NCBI RefSeq assembly: GCF_020026915.1
Contig: NZ_JAINUY010000001.1
Span: forward strand, 1,178,001-1,242,000
From: Flavobacterium potami
GTDB taxonomy: Bacteria > Bacteroidota > Bacteroidia > Flavobacteriales > Flavobacteriaceae
Length of the DNA: 64,000 nucleotides
Direction: 5' to 3'
Below the pieces are notes generated by a model. The model ran no database searches. It was not told the origin of the DNA and was given only the letters and a program-made list of their open reading frames with translations. Shown here in pieces: positions 6,964 through 14,802 of the stretch (position 1 is its first letter; the number at the start of each line of letters is the position of its first letter). A program made the translations under genes and the position numbers.

Positions 6964-9447
6964 ATGGACAATCAAAAATTTGAAACCGAAACATTTTCTC
7001 TTTTAATTCCTTCTGTTTACAGTGATATGCAGGTGGTTTGGGAAAGTATTAGAGCTGCTCACGAACATCCTAAGAGCGATTATTTATCCTATGCAACAAC
7101 AACACTTATTCCTGTAGCATTTTTTAATGAATTTGAAGGAGAAACTCTTGTTTTACGCTATTGGGAATCTTGTAAACACGAGGACCAAGAAACGAAGCTC
7201 TTAGAGGAAAAGGAAATTCAATTAGCAGGTCATACATCAAATATTCGGATGTTGAAATCAAATGATGGTCTCTTCTATTATTTGGCGATTGTCCAAATAA
7301 GCGATGAATTTTGTTATATTTTTAAAGGCGATTGCAAAATAAAAAACAGAAGTTTTTATGAACCTCTTTTTGAAGAAATATGGAAAAGTCTTGAATATTT
7401 TGGAAATCCGAAGGAAGCAATAAATAAACTTCCTCAGTTTTTACTTGATCTTTATTATCATACAGAATCAGAAAAGAATTTAGATTTTGATGATGAAGAA
7501 GAAAATGACATTCCTCCAATTATAGAAGAATTTTCTATTCCAGAAGACGGCAAAGAATATTGGAAAATAGACGATATTGAATTGCAGTTTTTACCAGAAT
7601 GTAGCGCTTCTGTAAATGGAACTTTGTATATTAATTTGGAAGGGATTATTCCAAAATTTAATGAGAAAAAACACGGTTATGTAGTAGATTCCTATAACGG
7701 GGCAGTAGGATTAAATTTTTCTCTTAGTCAGATCTATAATCAAGGAATTCCGACTGGCGTTATTCCATTTGAAAAAGGCAGAGACGAAAGTTACAATCAT
7801 TATTTATGGGATCGAGGTTTTAATTATTCGGTTGCTTTTACAGGTCATGTTACTTTAAAAGAAGGATGGATAGGATTGACGGGTTATCTGGAAGATAAAT
7901 GGGATCCCAAAAGATATAAAATAAGCGTAGCTAAAAAAATAAATGTAGAAGAATTAGAATGGGAAAAATATGATTTTACGCTGCTTAAAGAGTTAGAAAA
8001 AACATCACCTAAAATCGTACGCCAACTAAAATTAAAAGATCCTGATCCAATTGAATTGAGAGAAGAACTTCATTCACTAGTTCATTTAGAATCACTTTCT
8101 ATTCAGTTTTCAAATGATAGCAAAGAAGCCGAAGCATTTACCGAAATTCCTTCATCAGTTAAACATTTTAAGGATTTAAAAAGTCTGCATCTTTGGGGGA
8201 TTTCAGCAGTTACGAAGTTCCCAGAATGGATTGGAGATCTTCGTGAATTGGAACATCTATTGCTAGCGGGAAGTAAAGTCAAAGGCATTCATCCGTATAC
8301 TTTGCAGTATCTTTCAAAGCTTAAATATTGTTATCTTGAAAATAACAATTTGGGATCTGCTCCTCAATCAATACCAGATAATTTAGAGGTTTTACATTTA
8401 GAAGGGAATCAGATCACGGATATTCCGAGTTCATATATACGATTAAAGAATCTTAGAAAACTTCACATTAGAAATAATCCTCTTGAATCGCTTCCTTCGG
8501 GACTAGAAAATATTCCAGAACTCGATTTGGAACTGGAAAAGAAAATGATTTTACTGGATTACACTTATAAAGGTGCAAATAATAGTGGCGTAATTCCTTA
8601 TGACGACGAATTATTTTATGCACGAAACAATTCAGATTTAAATTCAAATCTTCAAAAGGCTATTAAAAAAACGGATTTTCAGGAATATGAAAAAGGACTT
8701 TCTAAAATTGCGCGCCATGCAGTAAATTTTGTTACTACAACTCCAGATTCTTATGATGAATTGGGGAATACCCGATTTGGAGGTCTTCCAGATTTACCTT
8801 TAAATCTAGATTATCCAACGGTAAAAATAGATGATGAAGAAAAAGGTTATCAGTTTATTGCTCAGGTTAATTGTGCTTCAATAGCCAGTTTACAGGATTA
8901 TTTGCCACGAACAGGAATACTTTATTTCTTTATTGAAGATCAGCAGGATTTTACTCCAAAAGTTCTTTATTATGATGGAGAAATGGACAAATTAAAATCG
9001 GCAGGAGAATTAAATTTTGATGAAGAGTTTATCTATGATGAAGCTGGTATTTTTCATCCGTTTAAGACCAATTCGGCAAAATGTGTAAGTCTTCCGTCGT
9101 TTTATAATGATGAACAGCACTATGAAAACATTGCGCCTGAACTAAAGGAATTAGAAGAGAAATACGAAGAAGCTGAGGCGCTGCACGAAGCACTTTTACC
9201 TTTTAATGAAAAATCTTCTCACGGAATTAACAGTTATGTTTTCAAGCAACATGATTCGCCTGAAATAGAAGCAGTAAATACGTTTAAAGGAAAACCCGAA
9301 GAATGGATGGTACTTTTGCGTGTCAACAGTGATAATAATCCAGGTTTCAGTTTTTGGGATGCAGGTGAGATTTATTTTGTGATTCACAAAAGCGATCTTG
9401 CTAAAAAAGATTTTTCAAATGTGTATTGCGGATTGGAAACTAGTTAA
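6964..9447 (+). CDS. Multidomain protein: N-terminal DcrB-like region, leucine-rich repeats, C-terminal DUF1963
   Basis: An 827-residue cytosolic protein from the ATG at 6964; the upstream alternative at 6865 overlaps the DKNYY gene and is disfavoured. Residues 1-145 resemble DcrB/PsbP-like immunity domains (LLIPSVYSDMQVVWESIR and an IRMLKSNDGLFYYLAIV strand pair). Residues about 160-340 form a second beta-rich region I do not recognise. Residues about 370-535 hold six or seven leucine-rich repeats with LxxLxLxxNxL spacing (LEVLHLEGNQITDIPSS, LRKLHIRNNPLESLPSG). Residues about 593-826 are a full DUF1963 domain (RFGGLPDLPLNLDYP, QFIAQVN, LPRTGILYFF), paralogous to the protein encoded at 5435-6157. 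The fusion of a binding scaffold with two immunity-type domains is unusual. Confidence 0.78.
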   Translation: MDNQKFETETFSLLIPSVYSDMQVVWESIRAAHEHPKSDYLSYATTTLIPVAFFNEFEGETLVLRYWESCKHEDQETKLLEEKEIQLAGHTSNIRMLKSNDGLFYYLAIVQISDEFCYIFKGDCKIKNRSFYEPLFEEIWKSLEYFGNPKEAINKLPQFLLDLYYHTESEKNLDFDDEEENDIPPIIEEFSIPEDGKEYWKIDDIELQFLPECSASVNGTLYINLEGIIPKFNEKKHGYVVDSYNGAVGLNFSLSQIYNQGIPTGVIPFEKGRDESYNHYLWDRGFNYSVAFTGHVTLKEGWIGLTGYLEDKWDPKRYKISVAKKINVEELEWEKYDFTLLKELEKTSPKIVRQLKLKDPDPIELREELHSLVHLESLSIQFSNDSKEAEAFTEIPSSVKHFKDLKSLHLWGISAVTKFPEWIGDLRELEHLLLAGSKVKGIHPYTLQYLSKLKYCYLENNNLGSAPQSIPDNLEVLHLEGNQITDIPSSYIRLKNLRKLHIRNNPLESLPSGLENIPELDLELEKKMILLDYTYKGANNSGVIPYDDELFYARNNSDLNSNLQKAIKKTDFQEYEKGLSKIARHAVNFVTTTPDSYDELGNTRFGGLPDLPLNLDYPTVKIDDEEKGYQFIAQVNCASIASLQDYLPRTGILYFFIEDQQDFTPKVLYYDGEMDKLKSAGELNFDEEFIYDEAGIFHPFKTNSAKCVSLPSFYNDEQHYENIAPELKELEEKYEEAEALHEALLPFNEKSSHGINSYVFKQHDSPEIEAVNTFKGKPEEWMVLLRVNSDNNPGFSFWDAGEIYFVIHKSDLAKKDFSNVYCGLETS

Positions 9448-9513
9448 TTATCATAGTATTAATTTCATTTTTGAATTAAACTTTCATTAACAAAAACTAA
9501 TTTGTCATTGGTT

Positions 9514-9521
9514 TATATTTG
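9514..9521 (+). promoter_or_regulatory. Putative -7 box TATATTTG
   Basis: TAnnTTTG match 36 bases before the ATG at 9557. It favours that ATG over the GTG at 9547-9545 frame start. Confidence 0.5.
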
Positions 9522-9556
9522 TAGGAAACAAATTAATTTTAAGAGTGTTACAACCT

Positions 9557-10036
9557 ATGAAAAATAAACTTTTAAAAATCTCTTTTTTCTTTTTTCTTCT
9601 TTTTTCCGTAAAAGGATACAATCAAAACGTTAAGCTTTTAAATATAGATCAGCTTAACGAAAGAGTCAAAAACGGGAAAGACAGTACTTATGTTGTCAAT
9701 TTTTGGGCAACGTGGTGTGCGCCTTGTATAAAAGAATTACCTCATTTTGAAAAATTAGCCGCCGAACATAAATCGGAAAAGCTGGCAGTTTTGTTAGTGA
9801 GTTTGGATTTTAAATCGAAATTAGAATCTAATGTCATTCCTTTTGTAAAAAGAAAGAACTTGAAGAATGAAGTTTTTCTCTTAAATGAAAGTGATCCACA
9901 GCAATTTATAGACCGAATAGAACCGTCTTGGTCAGGAAGTATTCCGGCAACTCTTTTCATCAAAAATAATAAGAGAAAGTTTGTTGAAAATGAATTTACC
10001 TACGAACAATTATTAACTGAATATAAAAAACTATAA
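9557..10036 (+). CDS. TlpA-family periplasmic thiol-disulfide oxidoreductase
   Basis: A 159-residue thioredoxin-fold protein with an N-terminal signal peptide (about residues 1-23, Phe/Leu-rich core), so it acts in the periplasm. FWATWCAPC (Cys54 and Cys57) is the TlpA/ResA active site, and SGSIPATLF near residue 132 is the cis-proline loop. TlpA-like proteins reduce disulfides, for example in cytochrome c maturation or metal delivery. I chose the ATG at 9557 rather than the GTG at 9545 because it directly precedes a Lys-rich signal peptide start. It is followed after six bases by a second redoxin gene, so the two are surely co-transcribed. Confidence 0.88.
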   Translation: MKNKLLKISFFFFLLFSVKGYNQNVKLLNIDQLNERVKNGKDSTYVVNFWATWCAPCIKELPHFEKLAAEHKSEKLAVLLVSLDFKSKLESNVIPFVKRKNLKNEVFLLNESDPQQFIDRIEPSWSGSIPATLFIKNNKRKFVENEFTYEQLLTEYKKL

Positions 10037-10042
10037 ACTATT

Positions 10043-10657
10043 ATGAAAAAAATAATCTTATTACTAGCATTAGCATTTTCTGCTTTTCTATCGCAGGCAC
10101 AAAATGCAGTAACGCTTAAAGCGGGAGACAAAGCACCAGATTTCAAACTGAAAAATGTAGATAACAAAGAAGTTTCTTTCGGAACTTTTAAAGACGCAAA
10201 AGGATATATCGTAGTTTTTACTTGTAATACTTGTCCGTACGCAATTGGTTACGAGCAAAGAATTATCGATTTAGACAAAAAATTCAGACCGCAGGGGTAT
10301 CCGGTTATTGCTATAAATCCAAACGATCCTGAAGCTTCTACTGCAGATACTTTTGCTAAAATGCAGGATTTAGCAAAAGAGAAAAAATATCCTTTTCCGT
10401 ATTTATTCGATCCTGGACAAAAAATCACAGACGAGTATGGAGCAAAGAAAACACCACATGTTTTCATTGTTTCTAAAACGTCAAAAGGAAATGTTGTAGA
10501 ATACGTGGGCGCAATCGACAATGATCCAGAAGGAAACAAACCTGAAAAAATAAAATATGCAGAAGATGTAATTGCATCTCTAAAAAGCGGTCAAAAACCA
10601 GCTATAACGCAAACCAAAGAAATTGGTTGCACAGTAAAAAGAAAAGCAAAAGCTTAA
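10043..10657 (+). CDS. Secreted AhpC/TSA-type redoxin with CxxC
   Basis: A 204-residue protein with a signal peptide ending AQAQ-like (about residues 1-20) and a peroxiredoxin/thioredoxin-like domain. APDFKLKNVDNKEVSF (31-46) is the typical AhpC/TSA start, followed by FTCNTCPYA with Cys61 and Cys64. The CNTCPYA motif marks a subfamily of 'thioredoxin family' redoxins common in Bacteroidota and Planctomycetes. KTPHVFIV near residue 137 holds the cis-Pro. A late Cys (GCTVKRKAKA, about 197) near the C-terminus could be a third redox residue. It probably works with the TlpA-like protein encoded just upstream in periplasmic thiol or peroxide chemistry. Confidence 0.86.
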   Translation: MKKIILLLALAFSAFLSQAQNAVTLKAGDKAPDFKLKNVDNKEVSFGTFKDAKGYIVVFTCNTCPYAIGYEQRIIDLDKKFRPQGYPVIAINPNDPEASTADTFAKMQDLAKEKKYPFPYLFDPGQKITDEYGAKKTPHVFIVSKTSKGNVVEYVGAIDNDPEGNKPEKIKYAEDVIASLKSGQKPAITQTKEIGCTVKRKAKA

Positions 10658-10667
10658 TTTTTTGGTT

Positions 10668-10773
10668 CAAGTTTCAAGTTTCAAGTTTCAGTTTTCAGGT
10701 TTTAGGTTTCAAGTTAACATAACGGAATAACGTGAAACTTGAAACTTGAAACTTGAAACGTGAAACTTGAAAC
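10668..10773. repeat. Heptad-periodic hairpin
   Basis: Left arm: seven 7-base words from 10668 to 10716, starting with CAAGTTT three times. Right arm: six 7-base words from 10732 to 10773 (GTGAAAC, TTGAAAC and variants), complementary to the left arm. The two arms can form one long imperfect stem. It lies between the redoxin operon and the terminator. Confidence 0.8.
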
Positions 10774-10810
10774 AAATAAAACAAAAAAAACAAAATTTTA
10801 AAAAATACGA

Positions 10811-10839
10811 AACGCCCCAATTTCTTGGGGCGTTTTTTG
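10811..10839. terminator. Bidirectional Rho-independent terminator
   Basis: AAACGCCCCA pairs with TGGGGCGTTT, with T on one side and A on the other, so it can end both the redoxin operon and the convergent gene at 10866. Confidence 0.85.
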
Positions 10840-10865
10840 GCAAATATAATGAACAAGTTTACTTT

Positions 10866-12092
10866 CTATTTTTTATCAATTTTGTAAAGTCTTCCTTGAT
10901 CGGTAACGGCGTATAATGCTTCATCTTTTCCTTGTATAATATCTCTAAATCTTTGTCCTTCTCCGGCTAATAATCTTTCTTCTCCGGCTACTTTATTATC
11001 TTTAAAAGCTAAGCGAACAATGTGCGTAGCGCTTAGTGAACCTATGAATAAATTATTCTGCCATTCTGGAACTCGTTTTCCGGCATAAAATGTCATACCA
11101 CTTGGTGATACTACTGGATCCCAGTAGTATACAGGTTGTTCTAGACCTTCTTTTTGCGTAATACCTTCTCCAATTTTTGCACCACCGTACTCAATTCCAT
11201 AAGTAATAGTTGGCCAGCCATAATTTTTTCCAGCAGTAAGTCTGTTAATTTCGTCACCACCTCTTGGGCCATGTTCACTTTGCCAGATTTCTCCCGTAGT
11301 TGGATGAATTGCCAATCCCTGCGGATTTCTATGTCCTATTGTATAAAGTTCTGGCAAAGCTCCTGAACCAGTAAAACTAGGATTTCCAGGTGCAGATTGA
11401 CCACCTGTCGTAATGCGGACAATTTTCCCTAAACTACTGTTTACGGCTTGAGCCAAAGGACGCGTTTCTATAACAGAACGCTCTCCAATACTTACAATTA
11501 AGTTTCCTGTTTTGTCAAATAAAACTCTACCTCCGTAATGCAATGTGCTGGCATTTGGCGTATTGGAACGGTAAATTACAGTTGTATTTTCGATAGACGC
11601 ATCGTTGTTTGCTAGTCTTCCTTTCGCTACAGCGGTAATATTTCCTCCCGAAACAGCTTCAGAAAACACCCAATATATCATTCGGTTTGTTTCAAAGGCA
11701 GGATCTAAGCAAAGACCTAATAAACCGCCTTGCGATCCAGGATTTACGGCAGGAATTCCTGTTATAGCATTTCCAACAACACCGGCTTGTGTTACAATTT
11801 TCATTGTGCCTGCTTTTTCAGTAACCAAAAGACGTCCGTCCGGAAGATAAGCAACTCCCCATGGGGCGCTTAAACCGTTGGTGATAACTTTAGATTCAAT
11901 TTCTGTAGTAGTTTGAATGCTTCCGGCGCGAGTCTGTCCGGCAAATGCAGGCTGATATGTTGTATTGGCTGTGCCTGTTTCTACCGGTGGTCCAGTTGGT
12001 CCAGTATTAGGACTATCATCATTGTCATTGTTGGAACAGCTGCCTAAGGCCAACATACCAACAAGAAGGAATATACTTTTGTGAATTATCAT
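10866..12092 (-). CDS. PQQ-dependent sugar dehydrogenase (glucose/sorbosone dehydrogenase family) lipoprotein
   Basis: A 408-residue lipoprotein (lipobox LGSC, Cys19, followed by an Asn/Asp-rich linker) with a six-bladed beta-propeller of the GSDH family. Motifs include GLSAPWGVAYLPDGRLLVTEKAG (about 73-95), GLLGLCLDPAF (about 124-134), HYGGRVLFDKTGNL (about 185-198), YTIGHRNPQGLAIHPTTGEIWQSEHGPRGGDEIN (about 250-283) and NYGWPTITYG. The GHRNPQG and EHGPxGGDE segments hold the PQQ and calcium ligands in soluble glucose dehydrogenase. It would oxidise sugars in the periplasm with PQQ. Substrate unknown. Monocistronic, with a 356-bp upstream region. Confidence 0.9.
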   Translation of the reverse strand: MIIHKSIFLLVGMLALGSCSNNDNDDSPNTGPTGPPVETGTANTTYQPAFAGQTRAGSIQTTTEIESKVITNGLSAPWGVAYLPDGRLLVTEKAGTMKIVTQAGVVGNAITGIPAVNPGSQGGLLGLCLDPAFETNRMIYWVFSEAVSGGNITAVAKGRLANNDASIENTTVIYRSNTPNASTLHYGGRVLFDKTGNLIVSIGERSVIETRPLAQAVNSSLGKIVRITTGGQSAPGNPSFTGSGALPELYTIGHRNPQGLAIHPTTGEIWQSEHGPRGGDEINRLTAGKNYGWPTITYGIEYGGAKIGEGITQKEGLEQPVYYWDPVVSPSGMTFYAGKRVPEWQNNLFIGSLSATHIVRLAFKDNKVAGEERLLAGEGQRFRDIIQGKDEALYAVTDQGRLYKIDKK

Positions 12093-12448
12093 AATGCTTT
12101 CATTTTTAATGGTTAAAAAATAATTTTTGCATTATCGAACAAATCGAAAGTGAAGATGGTCAGTCTTTTAAAGATTCATTATTGAAGTGGTCAGTTTCAA
12201 ATGAAAATCTATCATGTTATTTTCAATTTAGATCGTCTAAATACTTGTTCCTTTTTGCGAAGTCGATGATAATTTCAAATTAGAAATTAAACTCCTTTTT
12301 GGAAAGCATTTAGTGGGACATGCTTAATTTTAACGGAAAATTGTTACAAAATATTGCCGAAAAAAATCAGATAATGTCCTTATTAAGGAAAACTTAATGT
12401 TGAAAAACGAAATGATAATAACGTTAAAGGCTTATTTTAAAGGGATTT
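12093..12448. other. Intergenic region upstream of the sugar dehydrogenase gene
   Basis: 356 bases with no gene. It should contain the promoter for the minus-strand dehydrogenase gene. I see two GGTCAGT words about 36 bases apart but no convincing promoter, hairpin or small ORF. Confidence 0.4.
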
Positions 12449-12742
12449 TTAAAGACTTTTTAGCTTCTTCATAAAAACAGGAAATACTTCATTTAATTCA
12501 TCAAAAAGTGGATTTTTTCTGTTTTTGATCTTAATTTCACTAAATAATTTTAGCCCCAAAGCAAATTGAACGGCTTCAGATTCATTGGCAAAAATGCTTT
12601 TATCTTTAATTCTATCGATGATTCCGAAAATTTCATCGTGATTGTCAAACTCAATTCCTAGTTCTTTTGCTGGCTCAGTTTCGCCGTTTGCATATTCTTT
12701 TAGACTTAAAGTAAGATAATATTTGTTTGATCTTTTTTCCAT
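12449..12742 (-). CDS. DUF3861 family protein
   Basis: A 97-residue cytosolic protein. The sequence follows DUF3861: KYYLTLSLKEYANGE at the start, then LGIEFDNHDEIFGIIDRIKDK (about 28-48), AVQFALGLKLFSEI (about 58-71) and NPLFDELNEVFPVFMKKLK at the end. The conserved NHDEIF and GLKLFSE segments are diagnostic for me. Function is unknown in the family. Here it is the last gene of the two-component operon (19 bases after the response regulator stop), which suggests it is co-expressed with, or modulates, that system. I see no DNA-binding or membrane features. Confidence 0.75.
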   Translation of the reverse strand: MEKRSNKYYLTLSLKEYANGETEPAKELGIEFDNHDEIFGIIDRIKDKSIFANESEAVQFALGLKLFSEIKIKNRKNPLFDELNEVFPVFMKKLKSL

Positions 12743-12761
12743 GATAATTGTAATTCTAATT

Positions 12762-13493
12762 TTATTTCAGCCATTTATCGACCACAATTTTAAAGGCTTC
12801 TTTGTATTGTTCGCCAACTGTAATTTCTATTTTATCAATAAAAATGGAGTTTTTACTGATGGCGCTAATTTTGTCAAGTGAAACGATAAAAGAGCGATGA
12901 ACTCGCATAAATTTTGAGGCAGGAAGTTTTTCTTCTAGCGCTTTTAATGAAATCAGCGATAATAATGCTTTTTGAGAATCTTCTAAATGAACTTTTACAT
13001 AATCCTTTAGACTTTCGATATAGCAAATATCTTTGAGAGAAATTCTAACCCATTGATATTCTACTTTTAGAAAGATAAATTCGTCGTCTGCCGTAACAGT
13101 TTGAAATTGATTGTTTGCTTCTTCGTGCAATTGCAAGACTTTGCTGGAAGCACGCAGAAATTCTTCGTAGCTAAAGGGCTTTAAGAGATAATCAACAGCA
13201 TTAACTTTGTAACCTTCTATCGCATAATGATTGTAAGCTGTTGTAAAAACTATTTTTGGTAGAGGACCAGGCTGATCTTGTATAAGTCTTGCCAGTTCCA
13301 TTCCAGTCAAATTGGGCATGTTGATGTCTAAAAAAAGAACATCTGGTTTGGTTTCGCGAATGACTCCCATTGCCTCTACAGCATTGTCACAAGTGGTAAT
13401 TAATTCTAAAAAAGGAGTTTGTTCTATAAACGTTTCTACCAATCTTAAAGCTAATGGTTCATCATCTACTGCTATACATTTTAATACTGTCAT
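12762..13493 (-). CDS. LytTR-family response regulator
   Basis: A 243-residue two-domain regulator. Receiver (about 1-120): acidic pair Asp10-Asp11, phospho-acceptor Asp56 in VLFLDINMPN, and Lys in YLLKPFSYEEF (about 99-109). C-terminal LytTR DNA-binding domain (about 140-243): FIFLKVEYQWVRISLKDICYIESLKDYVKVHL and FMRVHRSFIVSLDKISAI, the usual signature. LytTR regulators bind pairs of direct repeats about two helical turns apart. The ATGA at 13490-13493 overlaps the kinase stop, so the two are translationally coupled. The obvious target is the divergent RND efflux operon and its own promoter, where a 21-base-spaced direct repeat is present. Confidence 0.92.
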   Translation of the reverse strand: MTVLKCIAVDDEPLALRLVETFIEQTPFLELITTCDNAVEAMGVIRETKPDVLFLDINMPNLTGMELARLIQDQPGPLPKIVFTTAYNHYAIEGYKVNAVDYLLKPFSYEEFLRASSKVLQLHEEANNQFQTVTADDEFIFLKVEYQWVRISLKDICYIESLKDYVKVHLEDSQKALLSLISLKALEEKLPASKFMRVHRSFIVSLDKISAISKNSIFIDKIEITVGEQYKEAFKIVVDKWLK

Positions 13494-14536
13494 TGCTCTA
13501 AATTTATTTTCAATTTGATTTTATATGTTCCGTGATCGGTAATCCCAAAAGAAATATAATGCTGATTTGGGTAAATAAGCTGCAATCTTCGTTTGGTATT
13601 GGTTAAACCAATTCCGCCTACATCTGAAACGGCAGTTTTTTCGAAAAAAGTGTTTTCTACCTCAAATTCCAAATTACTTCCATTTTGGGTAAGCTTTATG
13701 TAAATTTCGCTTTTATCGGTAGCATGTACGCCATGTTTAAAAGCATTTTCTACTAAAGGTAATAATAACATCGGAACAATCGGGTAATCGTGTATTTTTT
13801 CGGGAATGTCTGTTGAAATTGTCAGTTTACTGTTGGCACGAAGTTTCATTAGCGCAATAAAATCACGCATAAATTCAGCTTCTTTCAGTAATGTTGTTTT
13901 TTCTTCTGTGCTGTAAAGCAGATAACGCATCATTCGGCTTAGAGTATGCAGCGCATTTCGAGAATCTTCAACATCAGTATAGGTCAATGAATAAATACTG
14001 TTTAAGGAATTAAAGAAAAAATGCGGATTAATTTGTGCTTTCAACATTGCCAGTTCGGCCATTGTTTTATCTTGTTCCAGTTTCTGTTTGTGCTGCGCTG
14101 CTTTTTGCCAATGCTGCAACATTGCCCAGCTTGTACTAATTCCCAAAACTAATAATGTTAAGGTAAAAACATAATTATCGAAATACGGATTTTTGTATTT
14201 TTTAAAACCAATAGCTTTACTGATTTGTTCGTGAAGATCAGTTTGTGAAGTATAAAAATAAGCGATTAACTGTAAAGTGAAAATGGCAAGAAACGCCCAT
14301 AATAAATATAAAGAAGTATTATCGTTAATGATTGTTCTAGGCACAACAATTTTAGCTGTAGAATAAAACAGAATAATCAGTAAAAACAAGATAATACTTT
14401 GCCATAGCCAAAACGCTGACGGAAGTAACACATTCCATGTCAATGGAATGTAAAATAACATTAAATAGCCTAATAAAAACCATCCAAGAATGTGCAATCC
14501 GGTAAATAAATAGGGTCTAAAAAAGTTTGGTGACAT
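13490..14536 (-). CDS. LytS-type sensor histidine kinase (PF06580)
   Basis: A 348-residue inner-membrane kinase. Four transmembrane helices lie at about 13-30, 43-60, 78-95 and 123-140, with little periplasmic sequence, so it probably senses something in or at the membrane. A short coiled-coil (about 142-165) leads to the His_kinase motif AQINPHFFFNSLNS (His172). The C-terminal HATPase domain shows PMLLLPLVENAFKHGVH (N box) and GGIGLTNTKRRLQLIY (G box). This family pairs with LytTR regulators; the regulator gene overlaps by four bases. It is transcribed divergently from the RND operon, a common arrangement for pump regulation by membrane stress. Confidence 0.92.
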   Translation of the reverse strand: MSPNFFRPYLFTGLHILGWFLLGYLMLFYIPLTWNVLLPSAFWLWQSIILFLLIILFYSTAKIVVPRTIINDNTSLYLLWAFLAIFTLQLIAYFYTSQTDLHEQISKAIGFKKYKNPYFDNYVFTLTLLVLGISTSWAMLQHWQKAAQHKQKLEQDKTMAELAMLKAQINPHFFFNSLNSIYSLTYTDVEDSRNALHTLSRMMRYLLYSTEEKTTLLKEAEFMRDFIALMKLRANSKLTISTDIPEKIHDYPIVPMLLLPLVENAFKHGVHATDKSEIYIKLTQNGSNLEFEVENTFFEKTAVSDVGGIGLTNTKRRLQLIYPNQHYISFGITDHGTYKIKLKINLEQ

Positions 14537-14609
14537 TGTAATTTATGATTTATAAAAGCAATATTACAGTTTATTTATATTGGATTTTGAAGCAATCGCC
14601 CAATCTCGA

Positions 14610-14637
14610 TTTAGAGTCTCTAAATAGGCTTTTAGAG
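14610..14637. promoter_or_regulatory. Candidate LytTR operator: direct repeat spaced 21 bases
   Basis: TTTAGAG at 14610-14616 and again at 14631-14637, start-to-start 21 bases. The first copy also forms a 15-base palindrome with CTCTAAA (14618-14624). The site lies 74-101 bases before the kinase start and about 170 before the RND operon start. Confidence 0.5.
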
Positions 14638-14802
14638 CCGACGGGACAAAAATTAAACACTTGTTTAATATTATGGAAAAAACCATCGGTTCTTAATTAA
14701 CCTTTGTCGATTATGATTCACTCTTCGTCTATTTGAAAATTTTCGTTTGTTATAATTTATTTCTTTTGTTGTCATATAATAGATAATCACACATTTTTCA
14801 CA

